This document shows, in pieces, positions 6,820-16,224 of a stretch of DNA of 64,000 nt. Each line of letters opens with the position of its first letter. Within the stretch, counting starts at the first letter, position 1. The notes beneath the pieces were generated by a model, which was not told the origin of the DNA, ran no database searches, and worked only from the letters and a program-made list of their open reading frames with translations. This DNA is from Paenibacillus tyrphae (GTDB taxonomy: Bacteria > Bacillota > Bacilli > Paenibacillales > NBRC-103111), in NCBI RefSeq assembly GCF_000722545.1, contig NZ_JNVM01000005.1:237583-301582 (forward strand), read 5' to 3'. The translations under genes and the position numbers were made by a program.

Positions 6820-8889
6820 ATGATCGATGCTATCGCTTCATTGGGGAAGCTGCAGTACAGCGAAGACCCGCAGCAGTTGATTCGTTCCTTGGTCCGCTTT
6901 CGGCGGCCCGACAGCAGCAAGGGACAAACTCACTATCTGATTCTTGATTTTTCGACAAAATCAAAAAAATGCACCATACAGCTCCCTGAATTCAATACAC
7001 GACGGGAAGATTTCGACTATACGCCGCAGCGGCTTCATTATATCGGGATCGTTCCAGCGGCGGGATTGCAGTACCACACGACGGGACATGATCTTCGGCA
7101 TCTCTGTTCCCAAGTGCTGCCTGCTGTGCTGGACAAGCTGCCGGGAAATTCTCCGCTGGGTGAAAGCATCCGGCAAGTGTTGGCGGATTATTTTGTGCTG
7201 GATATGGAACTGGACCCGAAGAACCGCTACCGTTATTTATTGGATCTGGAAGCCGTCGGCATCGTAAATGCCGGATTTACGAACAAAATTCGCAGCGAAG
7301 CTGCCGACAAAGAACGGCCCGGCCTTGTAGCGAAAGAATTGCTGGATTGGGTCAAAAGAGAGAGGCAAATTGCGCCGGAACAGATCGATTTATTCGCATT
7401 TAGCATCGATGGTCAACTGATTGCACGTCATCCCGATTATATTCGCGCCGTGCTTGACGATCAGGTATCGATGTTCGATAAAGCGCAGGAAGGCATATGT
7501 TGCGTCACAGGGCAGCAAGCCGAGGTAAGCGCCGATTTAACGAAGTTCAAATTCAAATATTACATCACAGATAAATTAAATTTCTCCAGTTCCTTGACAG
7601 GAAGATTCGAACGCAATTTTCAATTGAGCCGCACGGGAGTCTGGCAGCTACTGTTAGGCGAACGGTATATTATGAACCGGCTGCGGCTGCGTATCGGTTC
7701 CTTCAACGTCTATATGATTCCGGAATTTCTCGATTCGGCTGCCTACGACGTCGCAGAAATTCGAGAGACGATTAATGAAGTATACAGCGACGTGCGCGCA
7801 CTGGCGACTCAGAAGGAAGCTCGAAAGATCGAAGAAGGCCTGAAAAAAGAACTAGGCGCAATCGAATCTTTGGACGGCATTCGTACCCAAATGCTGATCA
7901 ATCTTTTATTTTTCGAAGAAAATAAAAGTGAATTTAAAGTCTATCGTCATGTGAAGGATATCTCTCCGAGCCGGATCACGCTCATGCTAGATAAGGGAGA
8001 GGAAGTCCGCGAATATTTTCAGGGTATTGCTGAACATTTTCGAGCCAACAGACCTTCGCTGGAAAGCTTGTATTATATGATTCCGCTGCAGGTGGACGGC
8101 AAGGGCAAGGTCAAAAATCCGCAGATGTTAATGCAGCTCTATGATTCGATCTTGATCGGCCGCAAGCTTGACCGACGGGAGCTGATTGAAGCATTTGTCG
8201 CCCTACTAGGAAGGGTATACCACGGAACGACAGGCGGCCTTCAGATCGGCAGCAGGCGAGATTTGTCTAACGAATCCGGCAGCGATTTTGCATGGATAGG
8301 AATGGGTTGGAAACAAATGCATTATATTCGCTGGTTGGAGGAGATCGGGAATTTGAAGCGGGAAGGAGCAGGCGATATGGCGATTGAATTATTGGAAGAA
8401 TTGGAGACGGAGCAAGCGTATATTCAAGCTTCCGGCTTTGACGAGGCGAGAGCTGCCATGTTTTTGCTGGGGGGCACGATCAAATTCGTCGCCGACGCGC
8501 AGCAGGCGAAGCTTAAATCCAAACCAATTATGCAGAAGATCAATTTCAAGGGGATATCCGAGCATCATTTGCAAAGGTTGATGACGGAAGTGTTCGAAAA
8601 GGCCGAGTACTACCGTAAAGTATATGAATACTTTCCCCGAACCCGATTTGACGGTTTTTATTTGGAGTTGATCCGGCTGCTCCATTTATCTCGATTTTCG
8701 ATAACGGAACAATGGAAATTGAACGAGCAGGAAACGGTTCACTACATTATTTCTGGTTATATCTTTCAGGTTGGGATCAGCATGAAACCGCGCGAGTATA
8801 ACGGCGGACAAACAGTGGACGGACAACCGGACGAATATCGGGCGGCCGATGATATCTTAGACGAAGAGGAGCATGACGATGAACAATAG
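6820..8889 (+). CDS. cas8b: Cas8b, large subunit of type I-B Cascade (TM1802/Csh1-like)
   Basis: 689 residues, with GAGAGGGGGG before the ATG. It lies between cas6 and cas7 in a canonical I-B operon and has the size and style of the TM1802/Csh1 Cas8b family, whose members recognise the PAM and hold the Cascade complex on DNA. The mid-protein segment GICCVTGQQ (about residue 226) could belong to the usual Cys-containing zinc region, but only a CC pair is visible. No nuclease motif is expected or seen. Its end overlaps the start of cas7. The 107-nt gap after cas6 contains a TATGAT box, so an internal promoter is possible. Confidence 0.92.
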   Translation: MIDAIASLGKLQYSEDPQQLIRSLVRFRRPDSSKGQTHYLILDFSTKSKKCTIQLPEFNTRREDFDYTPQRLHYIGIVPAAGLQYHTTGHDLRHLCSQVLPAVLDKLPGNSPLGESIRQVLADYFVLDMELDPKNRYRYLLDLEAVGIVNAGFTNKIRSEAADKERPGLVAKELLDWVKRERQIAPEQIDLFAFSIDGQLIARHPDYIRAVLDDQVSMFDKAQEGICCVTGQQAEVSADLTKFKFKYYITDKLNFSSSLTGRFERNFQLSRTGVWQLLLGERYIMNRLRLRIGSFNVYMIPEFLDSAAYDVAEIRETINEVYSDVRALATQKEARKIEEGLKKELGAIESLDGIRTQMLINLLFFEENKSEFKVYRHVKDISPSRITLMLDKGEEVREYFQGIAEHFRANRPSLESLYYMIPLQVDGKGKVKNPQMLMQLYDSILIGRKLDRRELIEAFVALLGRVYHGTTGGLQIGSRRDLSNESGSDFAWIGMGWKQMHYIRWLEEIGNLKREGAGDMAIELLEELETEQAYIQASGFDEARAAMFLLGGTIKFVADAQQAKLKSKPIMQKINFKGISEHHLQRLMTEVFEKAEYYRKVYEYFPRTRFDGFYLELIRLLHLSRFSITEQWKLNEQETVHYIISGYIFQVGISMKPREYNGGQTVDGQPDEYRAADDILDEEEHDDEQ

Positions 8890-9799
8890 TGAAATCTTGT
8901 TTCTGTACGATGCCAAGATGACCAACCCGAATGGAAACGTCGACGATGAGAATCGGCCACGGATGGATTACGAGTCGAAACGCAATCTGGTTTCCGATGT
9001 CCGGCTCAAACGCTATATCCGCGATTACTTGGAATTGCAGGGCAAATCGCTGTACGTTGGGAAGGTAGACGGCAAGACCGTCAATGCCGAGAAGCGGCTC
9101 GAACCTCTGTTGGCGGAGCTTCCGGGGAAGGTGGACAAGAAAACCTGGAACGCCGAGCATGAAGCATGGCTGCTGGATCAACTGATCGATGTGCGTTTAT
9201 TCGGGGCGACAATGCCGGTGAAAGGGATGCCGCTTACGTTTACGGGGCCGGTGCAGTTCTCCTGGGGCTACTCGCTCAATCCGGTGACGATCATGGAAAG
9301 CACGATTACCACGCATTTCAGCTCGACAGGCGAACAAAGTCAAGGCACGATGGGCCGGGATTACCGGGTCGTTTATTCGTTCTTGTCTTTCTACGGGCTC
9401 ATCAGTGGGAAACGAGCACAGTGGACCAGATTGACTGAAGAGGATGTACAACTGCTGGATGAGGCGCTCGTGAGATCTATTCCGCTTCTGGCAACCCGCA
9501 GCAAAATCGGTCAAAGCCCCCGACTCTATATGCGTGTAGAATATGTAGACGATCTGACCTTGATCGGAGATTGGCGAGACAAGCTCGATCCGCTCGGGGA
9601 CTCACTCAACCAGATTAATGACGTTGAGTTGAACGCAGAACGATTAATAACGAAGCTGGAGCAGGTCAAGGACAAGATTCACCGTATTCATCTATGGGAA
9701 GATACGGATTTGAAAGTTAGCTCTCAGGGCGCAGCAGGTGCGTTTAGTGAATTGCTTCCTTCCGCACTACAGACCAAACTGCATCGCATCGACGGTTAG
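8879..9799 (+). CDS. cas7: Cas7 backbone subunit of type I-B Cascade (Csh2-like)
   Basis: 306 residues from ATG 8879, preferred over ATG 8873 because GAGGAG lies seven nt upstream of the former. The N-terminus NNSEILFLYDAKMTNPNGNVD is the classic Csh2/Cas7 start (DAxxxNPNGD), followed by RNLVSDVRLKRYIRDYL. Six or so copies normally line the crRNA in the complex. The gene overlaps the cas8b stop by 11 nt and is followed after 8 nt by cas5, indicating tight co-translation. Confidence 0.95.
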   Translation: MNNSEILFLYDAKMTNPNGNVDDENRPRMDYESKRNLVSDVRLKRYIRDYLELQGKSLYVGKVDGKTVNAEKRLEPLLAELPGKVDKKTWNAEHEAWLLDQLIDVRLFGATMPVKGMPLTFTGPVQFSWGYSLNPVTIMESTITTHFSSTGEQSQGTMGRDYRVVYSFLSFYGLISGKRAQWTRLTEEDVQLLDEALVRSIPLLATRSKIGQSPRLYMRVEYVDDLTLIGDWRDKLDPLGDSLNQINDVELNAERLITKLEQVKDKIHRIHLWEDTDLKVSSQGAAGAFSELLPSALQTKLHRIDG

Positions 9800-9807
9800 G
9801 TGAACTT

Positions 9808-10578
9808 ATGAAAACGGTCGTTTTTGAAGTGCGGGGGAGTTTCGCGCATTTCCGCAAGTTTTACGCCAACTCGACCTCGCTCAGCTACGAATTTCCCCCG
9901 AGAACCACGGCGTGCGGGATGATCGCCGCTATTCTGGGCCTGGAAAGGGACAGCTATTACGAGCTGATGAGCGAGGAGCAAGCCTTTGTCTGCGTACAGA
10001 TTATGGAGCCTGTCAAACGGATGAGTCAGACCGTCAATTACATGTGGGTCAAAGGGACGAAAGATTTAAACGGCTCCGCTGGTCCGATGCAAATTCCGGT
10101 GGAATGGGTGACGAACATCGACGGCGTCGGCAAAGGGGAAGTAGGCTACCGGATTTATTTCTCCCACCGGGATGAAGCGCTGCTGGAGAAGTTGAGCAGT
10201 CTGCTCAAGGAAAATCAAACGTATTATCCTATCTATCTCGGACTTAGCGAGGCACTGGGCCACGTTCGTTGGATTGGCGAATTCGAATTGGAGCACGCGG
10301 ACAAGTCCGATGAGCTTATTGAAATCGTCACCGTCTGCCCGATCGAGCAATTGCAGGATATCTCCTATGTGCAAGCAGGAGAAGGGGCCCCGGTAAGAAA
10401 ATACATGCGGGATCGAATCCCTTGCGATTTTGCCGCTGAACGCCGTCTGACCGGAGTCGCTCAAGTGATCTACGAACCAAACGGCCATCCCGTTACGGCA
10501 AGGGTGAAGCATGGGATATATCGTCTGCGGATCAATGACGAGCCGCTGTATGTCTTACCGCTTACGAGCCGGGAATAG
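9808..10578 (+). CDS. cas5: Cas5 subunit of type I-B Cascade
   Basis: 256 residues, ATG preceded by AGGTG. The N-terminus VVFEVRGSFAHFRKFYANSTSLSYEFPPRTTACGMIAAILGL is the Cas5 signature region (strand, then 'FpPrTaa.GMiaaIlGl'). Cas5 caps the 5' handle of the crRNA and contacts Cas8b. In this subtype cleavage is done by Cas6, so Cas5 is structural. It sits between cas7 and cas3 as expected for I-B. Confidence 0.94.
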   Translation: MKTVVFEVRGSFAHFRKFYANSTSLSYEFPPRTTACGMIAAILGLERDSYYELMSEEQAFVCVQIMEPVKRMSQTVNYMWVKGTKDLNGSAGPMQIPVEWVTNIDGVGKGEVGYRIYFSHRDEALLEKLSSLLKENQTYYPIYLGLSEALGHVRWIGEFELEHADKSDELIEIVTVCPIEQLQDISYVQAGEGAPVRKYMRDRIPCDFAAERRLTGVAQVIYEPNGHPVTARVKHGIYRLRINDEPLYVLPLTSRE

Positions 10579-10616
10579 ATTACTGTGATCACCCAAGCGT
10601 CGAGGAGGTTGAACTT

Positions 10617-13019
10617 ATGCGTTTTCGTTCTCATCCGGAACGGGAATTATCCGATCATATGCAGGATGTTCATCGACGTGTGCTTTCGATGCTTGAGCGA
10701 ACACCGATAGAAGAAGCGGAGCGGGATGCGTGGGCACGCCTGCTCCGCCTTCTTGCTTCCTGTCATGATTTCGGCAAGTATACAAGCTTTTTTCAAAAGC
10801 ATCTAGCCGGGGACCGCAGCATCGGGAAAGAAAGTTACCATTCGCTACTTGGGGCTTTGTTCGGTTCATATGTACGGGAGCAGAGTTGGTCTTCCGCTAC
10901 GGATTGGAAGCAGCATGAGTATTATTTGCCATTGATCGTTTATTTTATTATTGTTCAGCATCACAGCCACTTGCGGGATTTTGCCGATACGGTCCCGTCG
11001 AAGCAGGATTATCTCGCCGCCCAGTTGCAGGATATTACGCACAATCTGCGTGAAATTGAGCAAGATCTGCATCAGTCTTTCCCGGAGCTTACACCTCATT
11101 TGCTTGCTTTCCTCGACCACTTCGAAGAACACATGAACCAACTAAGCGGAAAACATAATTTTGTACCGAGATTTTTCCGCCAGCTTCCGGAGTATGACTT
11201 GTCTTTAGCGTTGATGGTGCAGGTGGCGTTCTCTTTTCTGATTGACGCGGACAAACATAGCGCAGCGGAAAACGATAGCGTACCCCCAAGCCAACTCTCT
11301 CCGGGGCTTGTCGAAGCTTACCGGATACGTCAGTTTGCCAAGGCAGCGCAGAAGAACGATACGATGGTCGTGAAACGTAATCTCGTCAAGCAGATTGTGG
11401 TAGAGAATGTCTCGAGGGTAGAACTGTCCAAGTCGTTCCATACGTTTACCTCGCCCACCGGCACGGGAAAAACGCTTGCTGCGCTGGAAGGAGCGCTACT
11501 GCTGCGAGACCGCTTGAGCAAGCAAGGGTCTCCGCCACGCCGAATAATCTACGTACTTCCCTTCACAAGCATCATCGACCAAAACTATGCCGTCATCCAG
11601 AATGTCATTACGCAGGGGAAAACGAATTCCCAACTCGTATTAAAACATCACTATATGAGCGAAATCGAATACGGAAAAGCGGACGGGACGGACGAGCTTT
11701 CGCTTGACAGGCAGTTGATGTTTATTGAGAGCTGGGAGTCCGAGGTCATCGTCACTACCTATGTTCAACTGCTGCATACGATGCTAAGCAATCAGAACCG
11801 GCAATTGAAGAAGCTTCATAATTTGGCGGGTTCGATTGTCATTTTAGATGAGGTGCAAAATATTCCGTTTGCTTATTGGCTTCTTACCGAGCAGTTATGC
11901 AAGGCTTACAGCAAGCAGTTCGATAATAAATGGATCTTGTTAACGGCCACCCAGCCGAAAATCTTTCCCGACTCAGATACGGTAGAATGGTTGGACCATC
12001 CGGAATACCACAATACCTGTTTTTTTGCCGATATGAACCGGACGGAAATCCGCTTGCTTGGCGAACGTTATTTGGATCTGGAAGAATGGCTTGATGCGGC
12101 GTACGCCGAGGCGGAAAAGGTTCCTTCGGTTCTAATTATTGTCAATACGATTGCCACTTCGACTCAGGTGTATGATTACTTTTGCGAACGAATGGACGGC
12201 GATAGCGACGAGGTCGTCTACTACTTGTCCGCGAATCTGATCTTTGAACATCGTAAAAAGGTTCTGAAACGGGTACGTCAACGGCTAGATAACGGTCTGC
12301 CAGTAATACTCGTCTCTACGCAGGTGGTCGAAGCGGGCGTGGATGTCGATTTCCATTGCGTGATCCGGGATTTGGGACCGATGGATTCGATCATTCAGGC
12401 TGCTGGGCGATGCAATCGTCATGGCCGAAGGCCGTCGCCAGAATCCGTGGTGGTCATCCCGCTGCATAAGGCAAGCGCCAAAAAGGCGGATTCGGCCATC
12501 GTATACGGTCAGGATGCTTATATCGCTGTAGAAACGATGAGGGAGTTCCGGGCAGGACATAATGACGGCGCTATACCGGAGAAAGCTTATCAGCAAATGG
12601 TGGATAGTTATTACCAAAAGCTGCTTTATCTTAAGGAAAACGGCGAATCTCGCAAGAGGTTATCGCAGCTTCAAAAGCTGGAGTTTGACAAGCTGTCGGA
12701 CTTCTCGCTTATTCCGAAGAAAAACCGGACGATTGCCGTATATGTTCAATACAACTGGAAGGCGGTCTGGCTCTGGAATTACTACGTGGAACGTGTATGT
12801 AAAGAAAAAGATTTAAACCGCAGACGGGAAAACTATTTGCGCTGCAAAACGAAGCTGAGACAGTTTCAAATGGATGTAGATTGCCGCTATGTTCGTAATC
12901 GGGAATTAGAGTATGGTTTTGTCCTGATTCGTCCGGAGTGGGTAGAGGCAGACCAATACTATGACCGGCGAACGGGATGGATACGCGATCCGAACGATGA
13001 AGAGGCGTTTATTTGGTAA
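10617..13019 (+). CDS. cas3: Cas3 HD nuclease-helicase
   Basis: 800 residues, with GAGGAGG before the ATG. The HD nuclease is N-terminal (ASCHDFGKY, His50-Asp51; a further His in SYHSLLGA). The superfamily 2 helicase follows: Walker A TSPTGTGKTL near 280, DEVQ box (ILDEVQNIPF) near 408, LLTATQP near 440, and motif VI QAAGRCNRHGR near 594. It is the effector that unwinds and degrades DNA after Cascade binding. All catalytic motifs appear intact, so interference should be functional. The cas4 frame begins just before or at its end. Confidence 0.95.
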   Translation: MRFRSHPERELSDHMQDVHRRVLSMLERTPIEEAERDAWARLLRLLASCHDFGKYTSFFQKHLAGDRSIGKESYHSLLGALFGSYVREQSWSSATDWKQHEYYLPLIVYFIIVQHHSHLRDFADTVPSKQDYLAAQLQDITHNLREIEQDLHQSFPELTPHLLAFLDHFEEHMNQLSGKHNFVPRFFRQLPEYDLSLALMVQVAFSFLIDADKHSAAENDSVPPSQLSPGLVEAYRIRQFAKAAQKNDTMVVKRNLVKQIVVENVSRVELSKSFHTFTSPTGTGKTLAALEGALLLRDRLSKQGSPPRRIIYVLPFTSIIDQNYAVIQNVITQGKTNSQLVLKHHYMSEIEYGKADGTDELSLDRQLMFIESWESEVIVTTYVQLLHTMLSNQNRQLKKLHNLAGSIVILDEVQNIPFAYWLLTEQLCKAYSKQFDNKWILLTATQPKIFPDSDTVEWLDHPEYHNTCFFADMNRTEIRLLGERYLDLEEWLDAAYAEAEKVPSVLIIVNTIATSTQVYDYFCERMDGDSDEVVYYLSANLIFEHRKKVLKRVRQRLDNGLPVILVSTQVVEAGVDVDFHCVIRDLGPMDSIIQAAGRCNRHGRRPSPESVVVIPLHKASAKKADSAIVYGQDAYIAVETMREFRAGHNDGAIPEKAYQQMVDSYYQKLLYLKENGESRKRLSQLQKLEFDKLSDFSLIPKKNRTIAVYVQYNWKAVWLWNYYVERVCKEKDLNRRRENYLRCKTKLRQFQMDVDCRYVRNRELEYGFVLIRPEWVEADQYYDRRTGWIRDPNDEEAFIW

Positions 13020-13039
13020 TGGATGGGAGGAGTACGGCG

Positions 13040-13579
13040 ATGAACGACTCCGCAGCACCGGACACGGGAAGTGATGCCGAACATATCCAAGGGATTACTG
13101 GTACGTTCATCTGGTACTATTACATCTGCCGGCGCGAGGTGTGGTTAATGTCCCGGCAGATTGTGCCGGACCAGCAGGATGAGAATATGGACTGGGGCCG
13201 CTTCCTACATGAGCAAGCCTACGCCCGCGAGAAGAAAGAGGTCGCGTGGGAATCGGTGAAGATGGACACTGTGACGAGCAAGCAAGGGGAACTCGTAGTG
13301 GCCGAGGTGAAGAAGACCTCGTCGTATTTAAAAAGCGCCACGATGCAGCTGTTATTTTACCTGTACACGCTTAAAATTGCCGGAATTGACGCGCGGGGCG
13401 AGCTGCGTTTTCCGGAGGAACGGCGCAAGGAGCCGGTTCAATTGGATGCCGCCCGGGAGGCTGAGCTTCAAGAAGCGGTCCGGCAGATTCGCCACATCAT
13501 CGACCAAGACGTACCGCCCAAGCCGGAAAAAATCAAATTTTGCGGGAAATGCGCTTACCGTGAGTTTTGTTGGGCCTAG
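13040..13579 (+). CDS. cas4: Cas4 RecB-like nuclease for spacer acquisition
   Basis: 179 residues from ATG 13040, chosen because GGGAGGAG stands seven nt before it; a longer frame to ATG 13013 lacks a site and would overlap cas3. It shows ITGTFIWYYYICRREVWLMSRQI with an N-terminal Cys, the RecB-type motif ELVVAEVKKTS, and the C-terminal cluster CGKCAYREFC. Together these give the four Cys of the Fe-S site and the E-x-K nuclease core. Cas4 trims prespacers and selects PAMs with Cas1-Cas2. Gene order cas3-cas4-cas1-cas2 is canonical. Confidence 0.93.
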   Translation: MNDSAAPDTGSDAEHIQGITGTFIWYYYICRREVWLMSRQIVPDQQDENMDWGRFLHEQAYAREKKEVAWESVKMDTVTSKQGELVVAEVKKTSSYLKSATMQLLFYLYTLKIAGIDARGELRFPEERRKEPVQLDAAREAELQEAVRQIRHIIDQDVPPKPEKIKFCGKCAYREFCWA

Positions 13580-13615
13580 CTTGCTGGACGAATCACCGAG
13601 CCTGGAGGGAAATCT

Positions 13616-14608
13616 TTGAAGAAAACCATTTATATTTTTCAATCCGGTGAATTGAAGCGTAAGGACAATACGTTATACTTTGAAGGCGAAGAGGGCCGGA
13701 AGTTTATCCCGGTAGAGGATACGCAAGAGTTGATGATTTTCGGCGAGGTCGACTTGAATAAGTCGCTGCTCGAATTTTGTTCGCAGAAAGAGATTATTTT
13801 GCACTTTTTTAACTATTACGAGTATTATACAGGCAGCTTTTATCCGCGGGAGCATCTGAATTCGGGGTACATGATTCTCAAGCAGGCAGAGTATTATTCG
13901 GACGAGGCGAAGCGCTACGAAATTGCGCAGGCATTTGTCCGTGGCGCTGCTCATAACATTTTGCGGGTGCTGAAATATTATCGTTCGAGAAATAAAGATG
14001 TTGGCGCGGCGATCGATACGATTGAAGCCTTGGTGGCAAATTCGGCTGCGGCCCGAACGATACCGGAGCTTATGGCGTACGAAGGGAATATTCGGGAGAG
14101 CTACTACAAGGCGTTCGATATCATTTTGGATCACCCGGATTTCAAGTTCGGCCAACGCTCCAAACGTCCGCCCAAAAACGAGCTTAATGCATTAATCAGC
14201 TTCGGCAATTCGATCCTGTATACGCAGGTGCTGAGCGAAATTTATCATACTCACTTGGATCCGCGGATCGGTTATTTGCACACGACGAATTTTCGGAGAT
14301 TTTCGCTGAATTTGGATGTGGCCGAGATTTTCAAGCCGGTGCTTGTGGATCGTCTGTTGTTTTCATTGATTGGCAAGAAGCAGTTGACGAAAGAGCATTT
14401 TGTTAAAGAAACGGGAGGTATCTTGCTCACGGAAAAGGGCCGCAAGCTGTATATTACCGAGTGGGAAGGGAAGTTAAAGACGACGATCAAGCACCGAGAG
14501 CTGAATAAGGAGGTTAGTTACCGCAGGCTGCTGCGCATGGAGCTGTACAAGCTGCAAAAGCATTTTATGGGCGAGAAAAGCTACGAGCCGTTTGAGGCTT
14601 TGTGGTAA
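13616..14608 (+). CDS. cas1: Cas1 integrase of the adaptation complex
   Basis: 330 residues from a TTG start at 13616 with GGAGGG eight nt upstream (KKTIYIFQSGELKRKDNTLYFEG is the usual I-B Cas1 N-terminus). Metal ligands are visible: Glu156 in MAYEGNIRESYY, His222 in IGYLHTTNFRRFSLNLDVAEIF, and the Asp/Glu of LDVAEIFKP. It inserts new spacers at the leader end. It is the only cas1 in the window, so all eight arrays and the type III module presumably rely on it. Confidence 0.95.
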   Translation: MKKTIYIFQSGELKRKDNTLYFEGEEGRKFIPVEDTQELMIFGEVDLNKSLLEFCSQKEIILHFFNYYEYYTGSFYPREHLNSGYMILKQAEYYSDEAKRYEIAQAFVRGAAHNILRVLKYYRSRNKDVGAAIDTIEALVANSAAARTIPELMAYEGNIRESYYKAFDIILDHPDFKFGQRSKRPPKNELNALISFGNSILYTQVLSEIYHTHLDPRIGYLHTTNFRRFSLNLDVAEIFKPVLVDRLLFSLIGKKQLTKEHFVKETGGILLTEKGRKLYITEWEGKLKTTIKHRELNKEVSYRRLLRMELYKLQKHFMGEKSYEPFEALW

Positions 14609-14644
14609 GAGCGGGGCGCGTGATAGCTGTTTTGGAAAGAGGTG

Positions 14645-14914
14645 ATGCTTCTGTTTGCGATCATTGTGTACGATGTCGGGGAGAAACGTGTAGCCCGGGT
14701 GCTCAAGACATGCCGGAAATATTTAAACTGGGTCCAAAACTCCGTGCTGGAAGGGGAAATTACGGAGACAAACCTGAAGAAGCTGAAGGCGGAGCTGAAC
14801 AAAATAATTGAAGACGATGAGGATTCGGTTATCTTTTATACTTGGCGTACCCAGAAGTACTCGGATCGGGAGATCATGGGGTTGGAAAAAGGTGGACAAA
14901 GCCTTATAATTTAA
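14645..14914 (+). CDS. cas2: Cas2 adaptation protein; its end overlaps the array 2 promoter
   Basis: 89 residues from ATG 14645 (GTG 14642 also possible; GAGGTG overlaps both). FAIIVYDVGEKRVARVLKTC is the Cas2 ferredoxin start, followed by LNWVQNSVLEGEIT and DSVIFYTWRTQKYSDREIMG. The final codons and the TAA (14912-14914) lie inside the leader of array 2: TTGGAA at 14882 and TATAAT at 14905 are both within or touching the coding region. The C-terminal tail EKGGQSLII is thus read from promoter DNA. The same 3' end reappears, broken, before array 8. Confidence 0.95.
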   Translation: MLLFAIIVYDVGEKRVARVLKTCRKYLNWVQNSVLEGEITETNLKKLKAELNKIIEDDEDSVIFYTWRTQKYSDREIMGLEKGGQSLII

Positions 14915-15065
14915 CTATGCTTTTTGTCGTCGACCTCCAATGCTGCAAAAAAGCCCGGGGGTCGACGACAACGATAGCTGCACGGTAGAAGGGATTGCGG
15001 CGTTAGCTGTTGGAGATATGAATTGTGGGATATGAGGGAATGGCGTAGAGACGGGATTTTTACGG
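14882..15065 (+). promoter_or_regulatory. Leader of CRISPR array 2
   Basis: TTGGAA 14882-14887, 17 nt, TATAAT 14905-14910; stem-loop 14926-14969 (GTCGTCGACCTCC with GGGGGTCGACGAC); first repeat 96 nt after the stem-loop. The promoter is embedded in the end of cas2. Confidence 0.9.
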
Positions 15066-16035
15066 GTTTTGAACGTACCTATGAGGAATTGAAACCAACA
15101 CCCCAAAGGCTATGCATGATCCAGCCGAGAAGTTTTGAACGTACCTATGAGGAATTGAAACCCGTTGTCACTTGGGCCACCATGATTTCCCGAAAGGGTT
15201 TTGAACGTACCTATGAGGAATTGAAACCCCGATTATGGTGGTTGGATGGTTTTGCGGGCGGATTGGTTCTGAACGTACCTATGAGGAATTGAAACCTTTT
15301 AATTCAATACCTACCCCCAACTCTTCGCCCTTGTTTTGAACGTACCTATGGGAATTGAAACACATATCAGAACCCTTGTGGTCATTTCCACACACGCTCG
15401 TTTTGAACGTACCTATGAGGAATTGAAACTTATGTAAAGCATCCACAGTGCTAGTAGACCCGCACGTTTTGAACGTACCTATGAGGAATTGAAACAATGA
15501 GCAAAAGCGCGAAGCAACTAAGCGCAACTTCGTTTTGAACGTACCTATGAGGAATTGAAACCACTTTTGACAGGTTTTGATACCCTTCCATTTCCCCGTT
15601 TTGAACGTACCTATGAGGAATTGAAACTCGTATTTCGGCGGGAATGCCTTGTTCGTGTGGGAAATGTTTTGAACGTACCTATGAGGAATTGAAACCCGGG
15701 TGAATCTTGGTGCGACCTTGGACTTCTTTTTGCTGTTTTGAACGTACCTATGAGGAATTGAAACATGGCAAGCGTCCATTTTTTAGCACAGGAGCGGGGA
15801 AAGTTTTGAACGTACCTATGAGGAATTGAAACTCCACCGTGCCCGCGCCGTCGTCGCCCCCAGCCAGAGGTGTTTTGAACGTACCTATGAGGAATTGAAA
15901 CTGTCAAGAAGGGGAGTAGGGGCAGCTTTTTGTTTTCTGTTTTGAACGTACCTATGAGGAATTGAAACTGTGTAAAGCCGTTGAATGAGCTGCCCAATAT
16001 TCGTAGTTTTGAACGTACCTATGATGAGTATAAAC
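15066..16035 (+). CRISPR. CRISPR array 2 (15 repeats, next to cas1-cas2)
   Basis: Repeats start at 15066, 15132, 15198, 15266, 15333, 15400, 15466, 15532, 15598, 15666, 15735, 15803, 15872, 15939 and 16006. Consensus begins GTTTTGAACGTACC and ends GGAATTGAAAC. Variants: 15266 (GTTCT), 15333 (one base shorter), and the degenerate last unit 16006-16035 ending GAGTATAAAC. Spacers are 35-39 nt. This is the longest array in the window and the one beside the adaptation genes. Confidence 0.97.
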
Positions 16036-16095
16036 CTTGTGAAATAATGAACTGCTAAATCCTTGATATAAAGGATTTTACGAGGGAGAAACGTT

Positions 16096-16115
16096 TTGGG
16101 GACGAATTGGGGCGG
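16096..16115. repeat. Motif GGGGACGAATTGGGG beyond array 2 trailer
   Basis: A near-identical motif occurs beyond the array 8 trailer (60416-60433) and, with one change, before the fossil mini-array (47784-47803). The sequence from the terminal repeat to this motif is also similar between arrays 2 and 8. Possible recombination site; function unknown. Confidence 0.45.
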
Positions 16116-16177
16116 AACACGCAGGAGCAGATAGAATACCCCGCTGGTTTATCATGAATATATAGGAGCCTAATAAC

Positions 16178-16216
16178 TGAAAAGGTTGCATGTAAACACA
16201 TTGCGACCTTTTCGAG
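16178..16216 (-). terminator. Hairpin after the SLH-protein gene
   Basis: GAAAAGGT pairs with ACCTTTTC, with TGC/GCA extending the stem. It sits nine nt beyond the stop of the minus-strand gene. The T-tract is weak. Confidence 0.5.
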
Positions 16217-16224
16217 GAGATTAT

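Noticed and set aside
14926..14969. Leader stem-loop as a Rho-independent terminator
   Set aside because: Strong stem but no T-run after it in any of the eight copies, and it lies between promoter and array.
15279..15997. Long open frames across CRISPR arrays with repeated peptide QFLIGTFKT or SIPHRYVQN (also near 4465, 15023, 28661, 36346, 45409)
   Set aside because: They are translations of the CRISPR repeat in various frames; no ribosome sites, and the spacing equals repeat plus spacer.
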